DNA from: Nectonema munidae
Taxonomy: Eukaryota; Nematomorpha; Nectonematoida; Nectonematidae
Assembly (NCBI GenBank): GCA_030549495.1
Contig: JAUIRK010000875.1
Coordinates: 1,267,501-1,331,500 of the forward strand
Length of the DNA: 64,000 bases
Reading direction: 5' to 3'
In this document: in pieces, positions 1-12,400 of the stretch
Layout of the letters: each line of letters opens with the position of its first letter
Numbering within the stretch: position 1 is the stretch's first letter
Program-made: the position numbers and the translations under genes
The notes under the pieces: generated by a model
Told to the model about the DNA's origin: nothing
Database searches by the model: none
The model's input: the letters and a program-made list of their open reading frames with translations, nothing else

Positions 1-810
1 AAGGTAAAAGTAATTATTTAATTTTTAAAATAAAAAATGATATGAAAGATTATTATTGAAAATAAAAGCATGTATAAATAAAATTAATAAATGGAATCGT
101 TTGTTAAATAACTAGATTAACATTATTATTTTCTGGAGAAATATGTTTACAAACATGAATAAGCTCACCACATAATGAAAACAAGAATTTTAACATTTTA
201 TTGCTTTCAATTTCACCCCATTTATTTACACTTTGCGGGTCTCTTAGATTCTTGATTGATGGTGGCAAATGAAAATTTCATTGTATGCTTTGAATCAATA
301 TTTTCCCTACATTTTCGTGCTTTCAGTGGAGAAATTTTGTTTTAAGAATGCTCTTATATGATTATTTTATAAAGTGAGCAGTGAGCACTATGCTATGTTT
401 ACATGATATCCAAGCGAACATGATCTTTGATGCGTATACTTTATATATAACATTTTTTGCATTCAAGCTCGTTTTATATATATACACTTTTTTATTAGTA
501 TTTGGAAATTAACTACGAATTCTGTTCTGTAAAAAACTTGTTTTTTCCTGAATTTTACGCTTCTACAACAAAAAAATTATTTCCCTTGACTTTACAAGAA
601 GAATTCTACAAAAATATAGATGGAATCACTTTTAAAAATGAAAAATATATTACCCTATGTTAGCATAATCATGTCCTATACTTTGAACAAAATCATTTAA
701 AGAGGATATATTGGAAATCTTAAAAAAAGAAATAAGTACAATTAGTTCATAATAAAATGATAATTATTTATTTGTAAGGATAGCACCTTATCCGTACAAC
801 GATTACATTA
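1..810. other. AT-rich intergenic stretch, nothing recognised
   Basis: No open frame with protein-like character, no RNA gene and no clear repeat were seen here. The sequence is AT-rich with short A and T runs. Confidence 0.5.
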
Positions 811-958
811 GGGGGATTGAGTAAAGTTGGTTAGAAACTGGGTTTCGATAACTCAGGGTTTTGGGTTCGATCTCGCATCAAACCTACTTTCCTCATGGTT
901 CGATACAGGCGGCGCAAATGTGCTTTCTCAATGAAAAACCTACGGCACCTTTACCTCT
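811..958 (+). repeat. tRNA-like SINE, family B, copy 1
   Basis: About 148 bp. It shares the string TTTCGATAACTCA, then a pol III B-box-like TGGGTTCGATC, then CCTACTTTCCTCATGGTTCGATAC and a GGCGGCGCAA block with copies near 33.2, 36.6 and (reversed) 8.9 kb. The part before the B box contains GTTGGTTAGAAACTGG, in the place and roughly the form of a pol III A box. I infer a tRNA-derived SINE; the parent tRNA was not identified. Confidence 0.7.
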
Positions 959-3900
959 AGGCCATTAATTGTAGACCAACGTTAAATGGTCTAAATACTT
1001 TGCTTGCTGACTATAAAACTAAAGATGATGTTTTTTTAAATGATTACAGACAGAAACACACATTTTATGGGAAAATTTTTTACAATAACATTTTTCTTAG
1101 GAAAAGATTGGAGAACGAAAACGATAAAATTGGACGTATAATGATATACTTAAGCATATTTTCAGGGCAAAATTGTTCTATCAAAATTTTAAGTTAACCT
1201 ATATATTACTTTAAGACTTTTAGCTATTTCTAATTTAAAAATAGTTCTTAACTCAAAATCCTTATCCAAATTCATTTTTCTTCATCAAAAAAGTGAATCA
1301 AAATATTGATTTAACATGCCATCACTACCGTTTTGGCCATGAGACTCACAATTTTTCACCCTTTCTCGCAGTCAAAAATTGATCTCACTGTTTTAAATGC
1401 CAAGTTTAAAAACATTAATTTTATAAATCAATGACAATTCTTATAAGGTTTTTTACCCTGGTTTTCTTCCTCTGAAGAATTCAAAGGTTTTTACGGTTAG
1501 GTAGTGCTCTAGGGACGCGATTCCTACGTGGTTAGTAATCAAGCTATCACTAGACAATAAGTTTGTTTCCCAAATTGGGAGCGTTCGCGTTAGGATTGTA
1601 TCGTTCTCTCAGTTGTATTTATATATTGTCACATAAATTCTTGTAAAATAATATATATAACAAGGTATAGCTATTCTTTTGTAACAAGGGACGATAGGTG
1701 TTTAGTGGGATGGAAAGTCCAGTTAGACTTGGACTCAGCATTCCGGGCGGGCCACGATATCCGAAAGGATGGGTGCGGACGTCACAAAGCAACTTAATTA
1801 ATTAATTAATTGGATGAAATGTCTTTTCTATACAAAAAGATGCATCAAGTTAAATTTATGTGAAGAGAGACAAGAGAACTAATTTAGAGATGATTGTATC
1901 TAGAATCCCTGCTTTTGTTTCTACAAGTGACATGGAAACGCTCTACTTTTACTTTCCAAGTAATTAAAAGATAACATAATATGACATAGATCAAATTGTG
2001 GCGTACGAGACAGATGCGGCACGGAAAGCCTTTATATGTAGCTGTCACTCTGTTTTAAAATTTGAAGAATTTTATTGCAAAGCATTTTTCGTAAGTTCTT
2101 TTCAAAACTTCAGAATAAAAACATGAAAGTTTTGTCAAATTTTAGACAATAATTCAAAAATATAGTGAACTCCCTATTCAGAAAAATTACGGTAAACTCT
2201 TTATTCAGAAATACATTTTGAATTATTTTGTTTAAAAAGACGAAAAATCTTTCAAATACGGCCATTTATTATTTTAAGATCAAGTATATGTATAAGGCTT
2301 TTCGATGGAATATAGAAAATACACCCCACCCTTGAAAAAAACTTTATTATAAATCACAAAAACAATGAAATGATAAAGAAAACACAAAATAAAAGGTTTT
2401 TTGGTGTAAGCATTTTATGTACACTAGTTTTCATCTTGCCTCACTTCCATTAAAAGAATTTCGCTGGAATTTCTTCGAAAGGTACGTATTGAATAATGCA
2501 TTGGCTTTTATAGAGAGCAGAATCTTTTTTGATTACCTTGTTGCAAAGCGATGTTCTTTTCAATAGAACTGCCACTTATGATATTACAGTAATATTTAGC
2601 GAAGAGTAGAAATAGAAGAGTGCCTCTACTTTGAAGAAAAGTATGGCTGTGATCAAAGTTAGTAATTCTAAAATATGGATTTTTAGCTTCTCTTTCAACT
2701 TTTGCTTCCATGCTCCTTTTAGGGAGATAAAGGCGATTTGTGCTGGAGTGGTCATCTGTGTAGCCGTCAATTGTACGAGAAAAGGAGGCTTTCATATGTA
2801 TGTTGCTCATATTCGAGCAGTTTCAGGCATCTTTGCAGGTGTCCTTATTGATTTTTTTGTCCTTAAAGCTGCAAGGAGAGGAGTAAATCTTAAACGTATT
2901 GGGAATTGTTAAGAGAGACAAGGCGTGCTCTGCATTACCTTGGTAGGAAGCGTGCCTTGAAGAACAAGTGCTTGTAAAGTAGAAAAAGCAACATGTTAGT
3001 AACAAAATATGTGTATCAATTTTTTATGCCAAAGGAAGTCATATTGATTCATATCAATATATAATGATTCATATATTTTTGAAGATGTTAAAAAAATAGT
3101 AAAAACTAGAAAACAACTCTTAGGAATTTTTCTTATATACTAATCATTTTCTTTAGCAAAAATAAATGTTTCTATATATATTAAGCCGTCTAAAACAGTC
3201 ACTCTAACAAAAAACTATTTGGATGCTCTTGTTTCTGCAAATCTTGAGACAAATCAATGCACAGAATGAGAATCTAGATCTAGAAAGAGGTAGACAATGT
3301 TAAAAGCATAAAATATCAGAAATTCTCACTAAGATCTCAAAATCAACTGAGGAAAGTTATGCAATTAATTAAAGAGACTCTTCATATTTTATTTCATGTA
3401 GAATTTTCAAATGTTGGCATATATTATCACCGTTTTAGCGTAATAAAAAAAACAGATGATTTTACTATACTTGAATGATTATAAAATTAATTTGAGAAAC
3501 CCTAGGTATTATTTGCCATTTTGGTTTTTAAATATAACCCTTTACTATTCTTAAATGAAAAATGTGCAAATAATATAGGTGTAAATTATACATTTGAATG
3601 ACAACTATTAATTTATATCTTGATTTACAAAGAAATTTAATTTAATTAAGAATGGAAATAAAGTAGGGGTCCAACATTACGTAACACAATAAAAAGAAAA
3701 CACTCTAAAATTATATTATATAATTTATGATAGAATTAGGGAAAAACAAAATCATTTGATTAATGTCTGAAATAGCTGACCAATAACAAGGTTAAACATT
3801 TAAGCAGTTTTAGGAAATTAAAGTGTGATACTCAAAAATATTGATTTTCGAAACAAAATAGAACAAGCGCTATATTATAAAAAGATAAAGAACGTATATT

Positions 3901-4015
3901 AAAAACAATAAATTTACAAAATTTCTTAAAATTTTAGATTAGAATATAAATATAGGTTAAAGCTCTTTGGTAAAAATAATTAAAGCATTCTTAATTATAT
4001 TTAGAATGGAATCCA
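959..4015. other. Intergenic region with a GC-rich island near 1.7 kb
   Basis: Mostly AT-rich sequence without a recognisable gene. Two patches stand out: 1495-1590 and 1685-1790, which are richer in GC and hairpin-forming (see findings). Between 2508 and 3005 overlapping open frames of 60-100 codons exist on both strands, but none resembles a known protein and none has a convincing splice context, so no gene is called. Confidence 0.4.
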
Positions 4016-4629
4016 CAGGCGGTTTTAAAGGGGTGCGGAATCGGCGTACGCCCCCCTAAAATTGCATTGCCAATTGCTTGAAAATTTTTCTTGATCTAAT
4101 TCTTTTCGTAGAACTCAAATATGATGATGATTTCTGCAACTCGTTTTTTAGATTCAATCTTTCTGTAGTGAGAAGCCCCAAAAAGTTTTTTATGTTTCAA
4201 TCGTAGTTAAGTGTGACGCTTATTACTTTTATATTATCCAATTTTTTTTGTAAATTTATTATTTAAACACATCAAGTTTTACTACATCAATTAACTTCGC
4301 AGTTATGAAAATCGTTTTAATGCTATCATTCTTCTTTTTGTTCAGAGAGACATTCGATTGAATATTGACACCATTATTGGTATGTATGCTAAAAAGTGTA
4401 CTAGACGGATAGGGCTCCTTAATCCTTAGTTCTTAATCTAGTTACTTTCTTATAATAAACTTATAATTTGGTTTTATAATAAAAAGTCAATTTTCGCTTT
4501 TTATTAAATTATTACCCAAAATAAGATAAAAATTTTGATAAAGCTTAAATTTATATGCTTCAAATTTGAGTGCGATTTTCCAAAAATCTACCCGCCCACC
4601 CTTAATACCAATTTCTAGATCCGCTTCTG
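4016..4629. mobile_element. Probable hAT-like MITE
   Basis: The left end reads CAGGCGGTTTTAAAGGGG and the right end, read in reverse, CAGAAGCGGATCTAGAA. C-rich or G-rich patches sit just inside both ends (CGCCCCCCT at 4050; CCCGCCCACCC near 4592). This resembles the better preserved hAT MITEs of the window, but the flanking 8 bp are only partly alike, so this copy is old or its ends are slightly misplaced. No coding capacity. Confidence 0.45.
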
Positions 4630-5698
4630 GAACCAATTTAGGTTATTATTGTAATGTGATGAATAAACATTAAAAAATATAAAACATAATAAAAATACGA
4701 TTTCAACTGAATGAGATGTAAATTCGTTTTTCTTATCAATAAAAACTTTATTATAATTTCTTAGAACATTTTCTGAATAGTCGTTGGTTTTTAGGATTTT
4801 ATCTTGGTTTTGAAAAACAATAGATTTAAACTGACTGGTCAAATTTATAGCCATTAAAATATTGAACAAAATACAGAAATTATGTCAATATTTTAAAAAT
4901 TAGAACGCTAAAATTCGCTTAATTTATAGTATAATTGACATAAAATTTTGATCATTAAAAGTGTTATTTTTTCTAAAAAAATTGGTAATCGGAATATCCT
5001 CGTAAAAATTTTGTTACTTTTTCTTAGGTAAAATAAGACAATTTTTTGACGAACAATGATTTCAATTCTTGTACTTTGGCAATTGGAATTGGCATCTTCA
5101 TAAGCGAATCTTGCTATTTATGGTAACCATACGCTAAAAAATAAATTTTTCGAACTACGGAAAAAATATATATTGTTTTCCTTCAAATTATTTTAAAGAT
5201 AAACTAAATACATCAAGATACTCTAAATTCATGCATATTTTACAAAATATAGATTAAGTAAATATTGCTATTTTAGTATCATCTTACAATGGTAATTTTA
5301 TAGAAATATTCCAAAATATAATTAATCCTCAAGCCTGTTTATCATTTTGAAAATGCAGGATTCAAACCCTCTAAAAATTTATATTTACTTAATATTTATT
5401 AAAAAATTAAAAATTTGTTAGAAAACACATAAAAGTTCACTATAAGTAATGTTCGATGAAACTTGTGTTGTTAGATATTTTTCATTAGCTCACATAGCGG
5501 TAAATCAAGCGAACAATTTTAAAAGCTCCGAGGTATTGGACATAATCTTTAGAGCTAAAATTATGAAAATATTTTGTGAAAATAAAGTTGCTTTCCAATT
5601 AAGACTAAAGAAATAATCTTCTAATAATATTAGATTCCACCTGATTCACTTTCTATTAATTTTTTCTCTTAGCCATTGTAAAAATGATGAGTTGATGC
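4630..5698. other. AT-rich intergenic stretch, nothing recognised
   Basis: No exon-like or repeat-like signal that I could support. Short open frames here are low-complexity. Confidence 0.45.
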
Positions 5699-6017
5699 CA
5701 ATGCCCGCGCTAAAGCTAAATTTCAAAGGGGGCTGAAATGGGGCAAAGAACACATTTGCAAAAAATTTTTTACTATATTACTTTGCTGAAAAGCATGAAG
5801 TACTTCTCTATAAAAACCTATAGAAATCTCATATTATACATACACATACACCAGCATTTATATAAGATTATTGTGTACAATTTTTGCTTATTTATTTTTC
5901 CTTTAAAAAGTGCATGGGGCAAAACCAAAAATTTTAGGGGGGGGGGGGGGGGGCAAAGATTAATACAGGGGGGGGGGGGGCACGTGCCCCAAAATTATAT
6001 AGGTAGCGCGGGCACTG
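5699..6017. mobile_element. hAT-type MITE with G homopolymers
   Basis: A 319-bp non-coding element. Left end CAATGCCCGCGCTA, right end in reverse CAGTGCCCGCGCTACC. It is flanked by a perfect 8-bp target duplication GTTGATGC (5691-5698 and 6018-6025), as expected for the hAT superfamily. Two long G runs (about 5938-5953 and 5969-5980) lie near the right end, unlike the surrounding AT-rich DNA. Its ends resemble those of the element at 31744-32374. Confidence 0.88.
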
Positions 6018-6167
6018 GTTGATGCAAATATTTATATATATTTGGGCCTAATTACATATACTTCATCAGGATAAAAAACTTTTCGTATAGTATAGATTTT
6101 AAAATATCTACATACGAATTTTGTAGTGTAGAAAAAAAAATTATCCTAACAAAAATTGAAGAAAAAT

Positions 6168-6345
6168 TGTTAGGGTGTACCTCCCACCTTAACAATTGAA
6201 GGTCAGGGGTTCGATCTCCAAGGCTCCCAACTCTTAAAAACAAATTCACAAAAACTGTGATTAACCATCTTAAGCATAATGCGAACATATAGCCTTACGG
6301 CTGAAAGTGCTTTGATATCTCCTACCAACCAACCAACCAACCAAC
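6168..6345 (+). repeat. tRNA-like SINE, family A, copy 1
   Basis: About 178 bp, beginning TTAGGGTGTACCTCCCACC, with a B-box-like GGGGTTCGATCTCC, the string AGCATAATGCGA, and ending in a (CCAA)n tail. A reversed copy at 20071-20255 matches over the whole length, which defines the element. The tRNA-like promoter and simple-repeat tail indicate a SINE. It lies just upstream of RSU1 and its tail ends about 65 bp before the RSU1 start codon. Confidence 0.75.
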
Positions 6346-6410
6346 ATGGTCCAGATAGCCCTTCTGAAAATTTGCAAATTATTATTTTTATTTTTAATTT
6401 CTTCTATTCT

Positions 6411-9400
6411 ATGATGGCTACTAAATGTAAAAAAATAGTTGAAGATTGCTTAGATAATAAACTTGAAAGTCTTAATCTCAATGATAAAAATCTGTTAAGT
6501 ATAAATGAAATCCCTAAAATAAGTAGCTTCCATTATTGAATAATATGTTTACTTTTACAATCCTAATTTTGTAAATTTTTAGATTTTGTAGGTCATATAA
6601 CAAATCTTACTCTGAGCCATAACAAATTAGAAAGTAATTTTAAATTAATTTTTTGGATTCTAATTTATTATACTACTTTTAAGGTATTCCATCTTCAATT
6701 TTTTCTCTTTCAAATTTGGAATATTTGAATTGTTTCAATAACCTTATACATGTACGTTTTTTCTATATAAAAATAAAATTATTACTTTAATTTTATTTAG
6801 GAGTTGCCTGAAGATTTATGCAAACTTACAAATTTAAAAATTTTGATCATAGGGTATAAAATTTATATTTTTTTTATCTTAGTTATATTCATTTGTTCCA
6901 TCTCTCGATAGCAACTTCATGTTTCTAAATATGTAAAAAAAGTTTTAATAATTTTCTTTGCTGTCAGGGTATCTTGTTTTTCCTCTTTATTGATATATAC
7001 TTAATATTTTTAAATGAAATTCTAAATTTTTGTCGTGAACTTTCAATTTGTTAAAAGATTTTATTCTTATCTTAATTTTTCTAAAAAGCACAGTTAATTA
7101 TTTATACTTTATTAGGAAATTTAAGTATAAACAGCAAATCTTATTTCTTAAAAGCTATTTTTCTGTAATATACTGTTTTTTGAAAGATTGATTTTTTTCC
7201 ATTTAATAACTGTTAATTTACATAAATAAGTAGACTTCATTTAAATGCTTTTTACATAATTTTTATAGTCATCGTTGAAATTTAGATGAAAATAAATCTA
7301 TATTATAATTTATTCATTTTAAATTTTTTTATAATATATATGTTAACATTCGATATTTTTACGATTAGATGATTTATTCAATTAACAAAGCATATTTTGA
7401 TGATACCTATTTCAATCAGAAATTGTAATTTTATTAAACACGTTACCTATACATTGTTTCAATTGTTGTTCATTAGTGCATTCGTGTCTAAACTATATTC
7501 TTCCAGCTCAAAAAAGGAGAATAAGTGGGTAAATATAAAATGTATCAAAAGCTAAGTTTATATAGTGATGAATTCGTGAATCATCCATTATAAGTACAGA
7601 AGTATTGATGCCTTTCTCTACACCAATATTTTTTAGAATATCAATACAAACCTTAAATATATTAGCATTAACAGTACGATCATGAATTTATAAAATGTCA
7701 TCCTTTTATGTTCATTGCAGCTTTAACAGAAATATTTCTACTTTTTGCTTATCGAACAGATGCTGTTTCAAGAATACCTTGATATCTTCCTATTTTTGGT
7801 CTTAAGAAAATTGTAAATCCAACCTCATCCAGAAATATAAAATACTCTTAGCGTGTGCTTTTTTCTAATTTGCGCGACTCCTGAGCGTAATTGTTTCTAA
7901 GTTCAATAGCTCTATAGTCTATAATAAATCGAGCTGTAGGAATAAGCAAAACTTTTTTTGAGTAGTTGAAGCTACGAAGTGAGCGATCAACACAAAATTT
8001 GGAAATTGCCAAGCCGTATTCTTTCTTAACACGAGGAAACTTGTCAATTTCCATCCGATTTCCACCTCTTTTTGATCGTCTTCCTGACCAGTAGCATAAA
8101 ACTTTTTGTATAATTGTAGCTATCGTTGTTCTTGTCAATCCCAAAATTCTTGATATTATTGTATTGGTTTACTAATAGCGCATTTTCTAAATTCGGGAGC
8201 ATAAATATATGACATCCCCTACCGGGGGGGGGGGGGGGGGGGGGGATAAACTAATTCTAGATGCTCTCTATTAAAAAATATTAATTGCTTTATTTTGCTC
8301 TTATTGGTGCTTTAGTCATTTGATTGAAAATAGCATTAGCATTTGAGGATAACGATTATACACAAAAAAGGAAGCAAACGAAAGTAAGATAAAATGAAGT
8401 TGAAAAAACTATTATTTAAAAACATTTGCTACAAATATACATTCTTTTTTATTATTTATGCAAAAACAATGTAATTAAATGCAACAACTACGTAATTGAT
8501 TACAACAACAACGTAAAAAATCGGAAAACCGTGTATTATATATAGTAAAAAAAATTTACGAACCCAACTTCCAATGGTCTGTTACCTCGCTGGTTAACAC
8601 ACTCTCTGAGAGTCTAGCCTACAATTGAAGAGATGGTTAGTTGGCGTATGGACCCAATCACTTACCAACTCACATCAAGCATTTGTAACAACTTGGTTTG
8701 TGGTCAGTGACATTTCGGCTTTTTATGTAATAGTGTCTTGAAGCCTAATTATTCTGCTTCTTCGTTTGATGTGAGTTGGTGATGCAAATATGTTGAATCT
8801 GTGGTGCGAGTTAACTGTAAAGCAAATGCCAGGAATCAAGCATTTTCCAAACAGTCAGAAAATAGCAACTCCTAACAATTTTATATAAAATCTCAGGTGT
8901 ACACTCTTTTATAATAAAGGTAAGGTACTTTTGAGTGTTTTCATTGGGAAGCTCCACTCGTGTCGAACTATGAGCAAAGATGTTTTTATTCTAGATCGAA
9001 CCCTATCTCTTGTATTATCTAGGCCAAGTATCTAACCAACCTTACTCAATCCTTCATTTTATCTCATATTAGTCTATCACACCACCATTTTAATTATAAG
9101 AACCCTGTACTCATTCACTCTTAGTTAAAAAAAATTGTATATAATATAGATCCATTTACATCTATATATTATATTTATTGTATATGTACTCTTAAAAAAC
9201 ATCTTCTCATATAATTTTAAGTATTGTTTTTAGTTTGAACCAGTTACTCTTAATGTTAAAATTTTTTAACAGTGGTCCAATGATTTTAACTGTCAAAAAT
9301 TTCCAATCAATGCACTGTTTTTTAAAATAGGTTTTATAAAAAATAATTCATAATGGGACTTGAAATATGATATTGTTGACACGATAAAAGAAGGTGTTTT

Positions 9401-12400
9401 AATGGTGTGATAGTGAATGAGAAAATGAAGATATACACGCAAGAACTAAAACTCTTTGATAGGTTCAAATTATTAAACAGGTAAAAATGTGCACTCCTGG
9501 TTACATTTTTTGGACAGACTAGTAAAACTTTGTCTCATATCTAATCCGTATTTTTTTTTTATAAAAATCTAATCTTCTTATTTTTTTCTGTAGATTGAAC
9601 AAATTAAGTAGTCTACCTCAATCCTTTGGTCTTCTGCATAAATTGGAAATTCTTGATCTTACCTATAATAATATCAGCTCATTTTTGGAAAGCTTTTTTC
9701 ATTTAGGTAGTTATTTTTAAATAAGACCTCTCTAATTTTTAATCTCTATTATTTAAAGTTAATTTAAGAGCGTTGTATCTTGGTGACAATGATTTTACAA
9801 CCATATCTTCAAAGATAGGACAATTGAAAAATCTTCAAATTGTAACTCTCTCATATATTTACAACCATTGTAAACTAATTGGCATAACTAAAATGCTCTT
9901 TTAAATTTCCAAAACTTGCATCTAATCTGGCTTGTTAATTTCATCAATAACTCTCAATTAATCAGTCATGCAATAGCTTTCAGTATTGAGTTATATTCTT
10001 ATGTTAAAAGAATTTTTTCCAATAGACATTTGGTTCAAATAACGTTTTGTTGAATAAGTGTAAATTTAAAAATAAATACTTTTTAAATAAAAAAAAGTTT
10101 TTTCCTTTAATATACTAAATCAAAATAAAATCCAATTTTTAGAATTGCCTTAGTAGAATCTTTAAAAATTATGTGCAATGGTTTTTAAGTGTTCTAGTTT
10201 ATCTAAATTTTCATAGTTATTTTGGATAATTATTTAGTTATCTAGACGTTTGTTGCTTTGATAAATTTGTTCCTTATTTAATAAATAATAGTAATTAATA
10301 AGTTGTTAATTCAACGAAATTTTCTTTCGATAAAATGTCCATTCGGGTAATTGTCGGTATAAAGACCAAATTTATGTTTAATTAAGGAGTAGAACGACCA
10401 AGGGATTTTTTTTATCAAAATACCGAAAAGCGTTAATCTACGCAAAATGAAGAATTCCTTTTAATATTATTGAATAAAAGACATTTTATTTGGAAATATA
10501 AATAAGATATAAAAGAAAAGATTAAGAGCGATATATTTTGAATGTTCGAAACAAATTAAAAAAATTGAAATGACAAATGCTAGTATTATATATTTGAGCT
10601 CTGACCGTTTTAATTTTCAAAATATGAGAACATTCAAAATGTTTCGATTAACGCATTTAGTAGGTCTAGTCTTAGATAATGTATAATTATTTCATATTCA
10701 AAATGATTAGCGAAAATATCTCCTTATTTTTCAATTTTATTTTTGTTTTTCGAAATTATAATACCTATATATTTTTAAGTTTATGTAAATATTTTTGTAA
10801 AAATTATATGAACGTTTAGTTTTCTCTTTTGACTTTATTTATTCTTGTATGTTTTCGATCTGATTATAGATCTTATTTTTTAAAATTTTCCTTCATTATT
10901 GTTTTTTTCATGTATATCTTTTAAAAATAATTAGTATAATACAGGATTTTTCAATCTATTACGTCTTCTTTTCTTTCAATTACGCGGGTTTTTATTTAAT
11001 AACGGCCTACTTATACATAAGCTAGTTACTAACACATTTTTGTGAAATGGCTAGCATTTTTTCATGGTTACGAATTCTCTATGGACTGCCAGGGATGTTA
11101 TGTGGACCACAGGTAGTCCGTATCTTTGTAATGCAAACACTGTTTAGTATGCTTTTTTTATTTAAAACAAATTAATTGAATGCAAAAATGACCCAATAGA
11201 TCGAAAAACCGTGTATTTTAACTTTTAAAATAATCAATCAATTTAAAAGGTAACAAATAAAATTTTCTATTTATAAAATGTAGTGTATTTTTAATAGGAT
11301 GTCCTTGCTTACTATGATCACTAGATTTGTTATCGAAGAACTAATTATTTTGCCGGTCTCTTCTAGCCCTCATGCTTCATTTTTTAACGATGAAGTTCTT
11401 TCTTATTTTTTTTGATTTGCATAATCTTTAATATGTCAGATTTGTATTGTGTTTCTTAACTTTTGTTTAAATATTTTTTTAAATCTCTCATTTATATCAT
11501 TTAGTTATCTCTTCGTGAAAATGATTTGCTACTATTACCAGTTGAAATAGGACTTTTATCCAAGTTAAAAGAGTTTTACATACAAGGAAACAAACTTAGT
11601 GTTTTACTCCCTGAGTTAGGTAAATGTTTATATTACTTTAACCCAAGGATGTATCAGGCTTGGATACGTTGTACCCTGTTCCCTTTCCGATTTATTCCCT
11701 ACCCCCACTTTTAAACTCATAGATACACGCAAAAAGAAATGACACTCCCTCACTTCATCGCATGGTATTTACATTGGTCAGTCTTTTCCCTCTATCTATC
11801 GTCTTACAGACAGCTCTCTCCCTTTTGTATGAATATACATTAAAAAATACAGATTTTTGATTCTATAAAATATGTAGGTAGGTTAATATTTAGAGTTAGC
11901 GCTGCAAATGTTGAATTCAAAGCCCAATATTTTGTAAATGTAGAATTTTAAGTCCTATTTTTAAAATGTTTCTTTTTAGTTATTTTTTAATATCTTTAAC
12001 ATTAAAATAATTCATAATAAATCAAGGAATTTCTCCATTTAATCTTATAAAACTCATTCTTAAGAAAAAAGGTTAAAAATGCACTCATTCTAGTATACAT
12101 GATATAAAATATTAATCATATAGTATTATTAAATATAAGATCTTATAAATTATCTTCATAACCTTGTCAAAACTTTTTATCCCATAATTTTTAGAGGCCT
12201 TAAAATTTGTATCAATGAAAATACCTAGTTGATCGGACATCCCTTTTTTATTATATATTTTTCGTAATTATATAGTAGTAAATTTGGCGTTTCAATCTTT
12301 TAATTACTACATAGTAATATTAGTTATCTAGTCTTACCTTATCCCTAATATGAGATTCGGTGGCCATGATCTATTTTAAGCATTACTTCTCTAACATTCA

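Noticed and set aside
1685-1790. Hammerhead ribozyme
   Set aside because: A GAAA near a stem is present, but the CUGAUGA core could not be found in the right place.
2508-3005. Cluster of 60-100-codon open frames on both strands
   Set aside because: Frames overlap on both strands, contain no recognisable motif and lack a consistent splice context, so they are likely chance in a slightly GC-richer patch.
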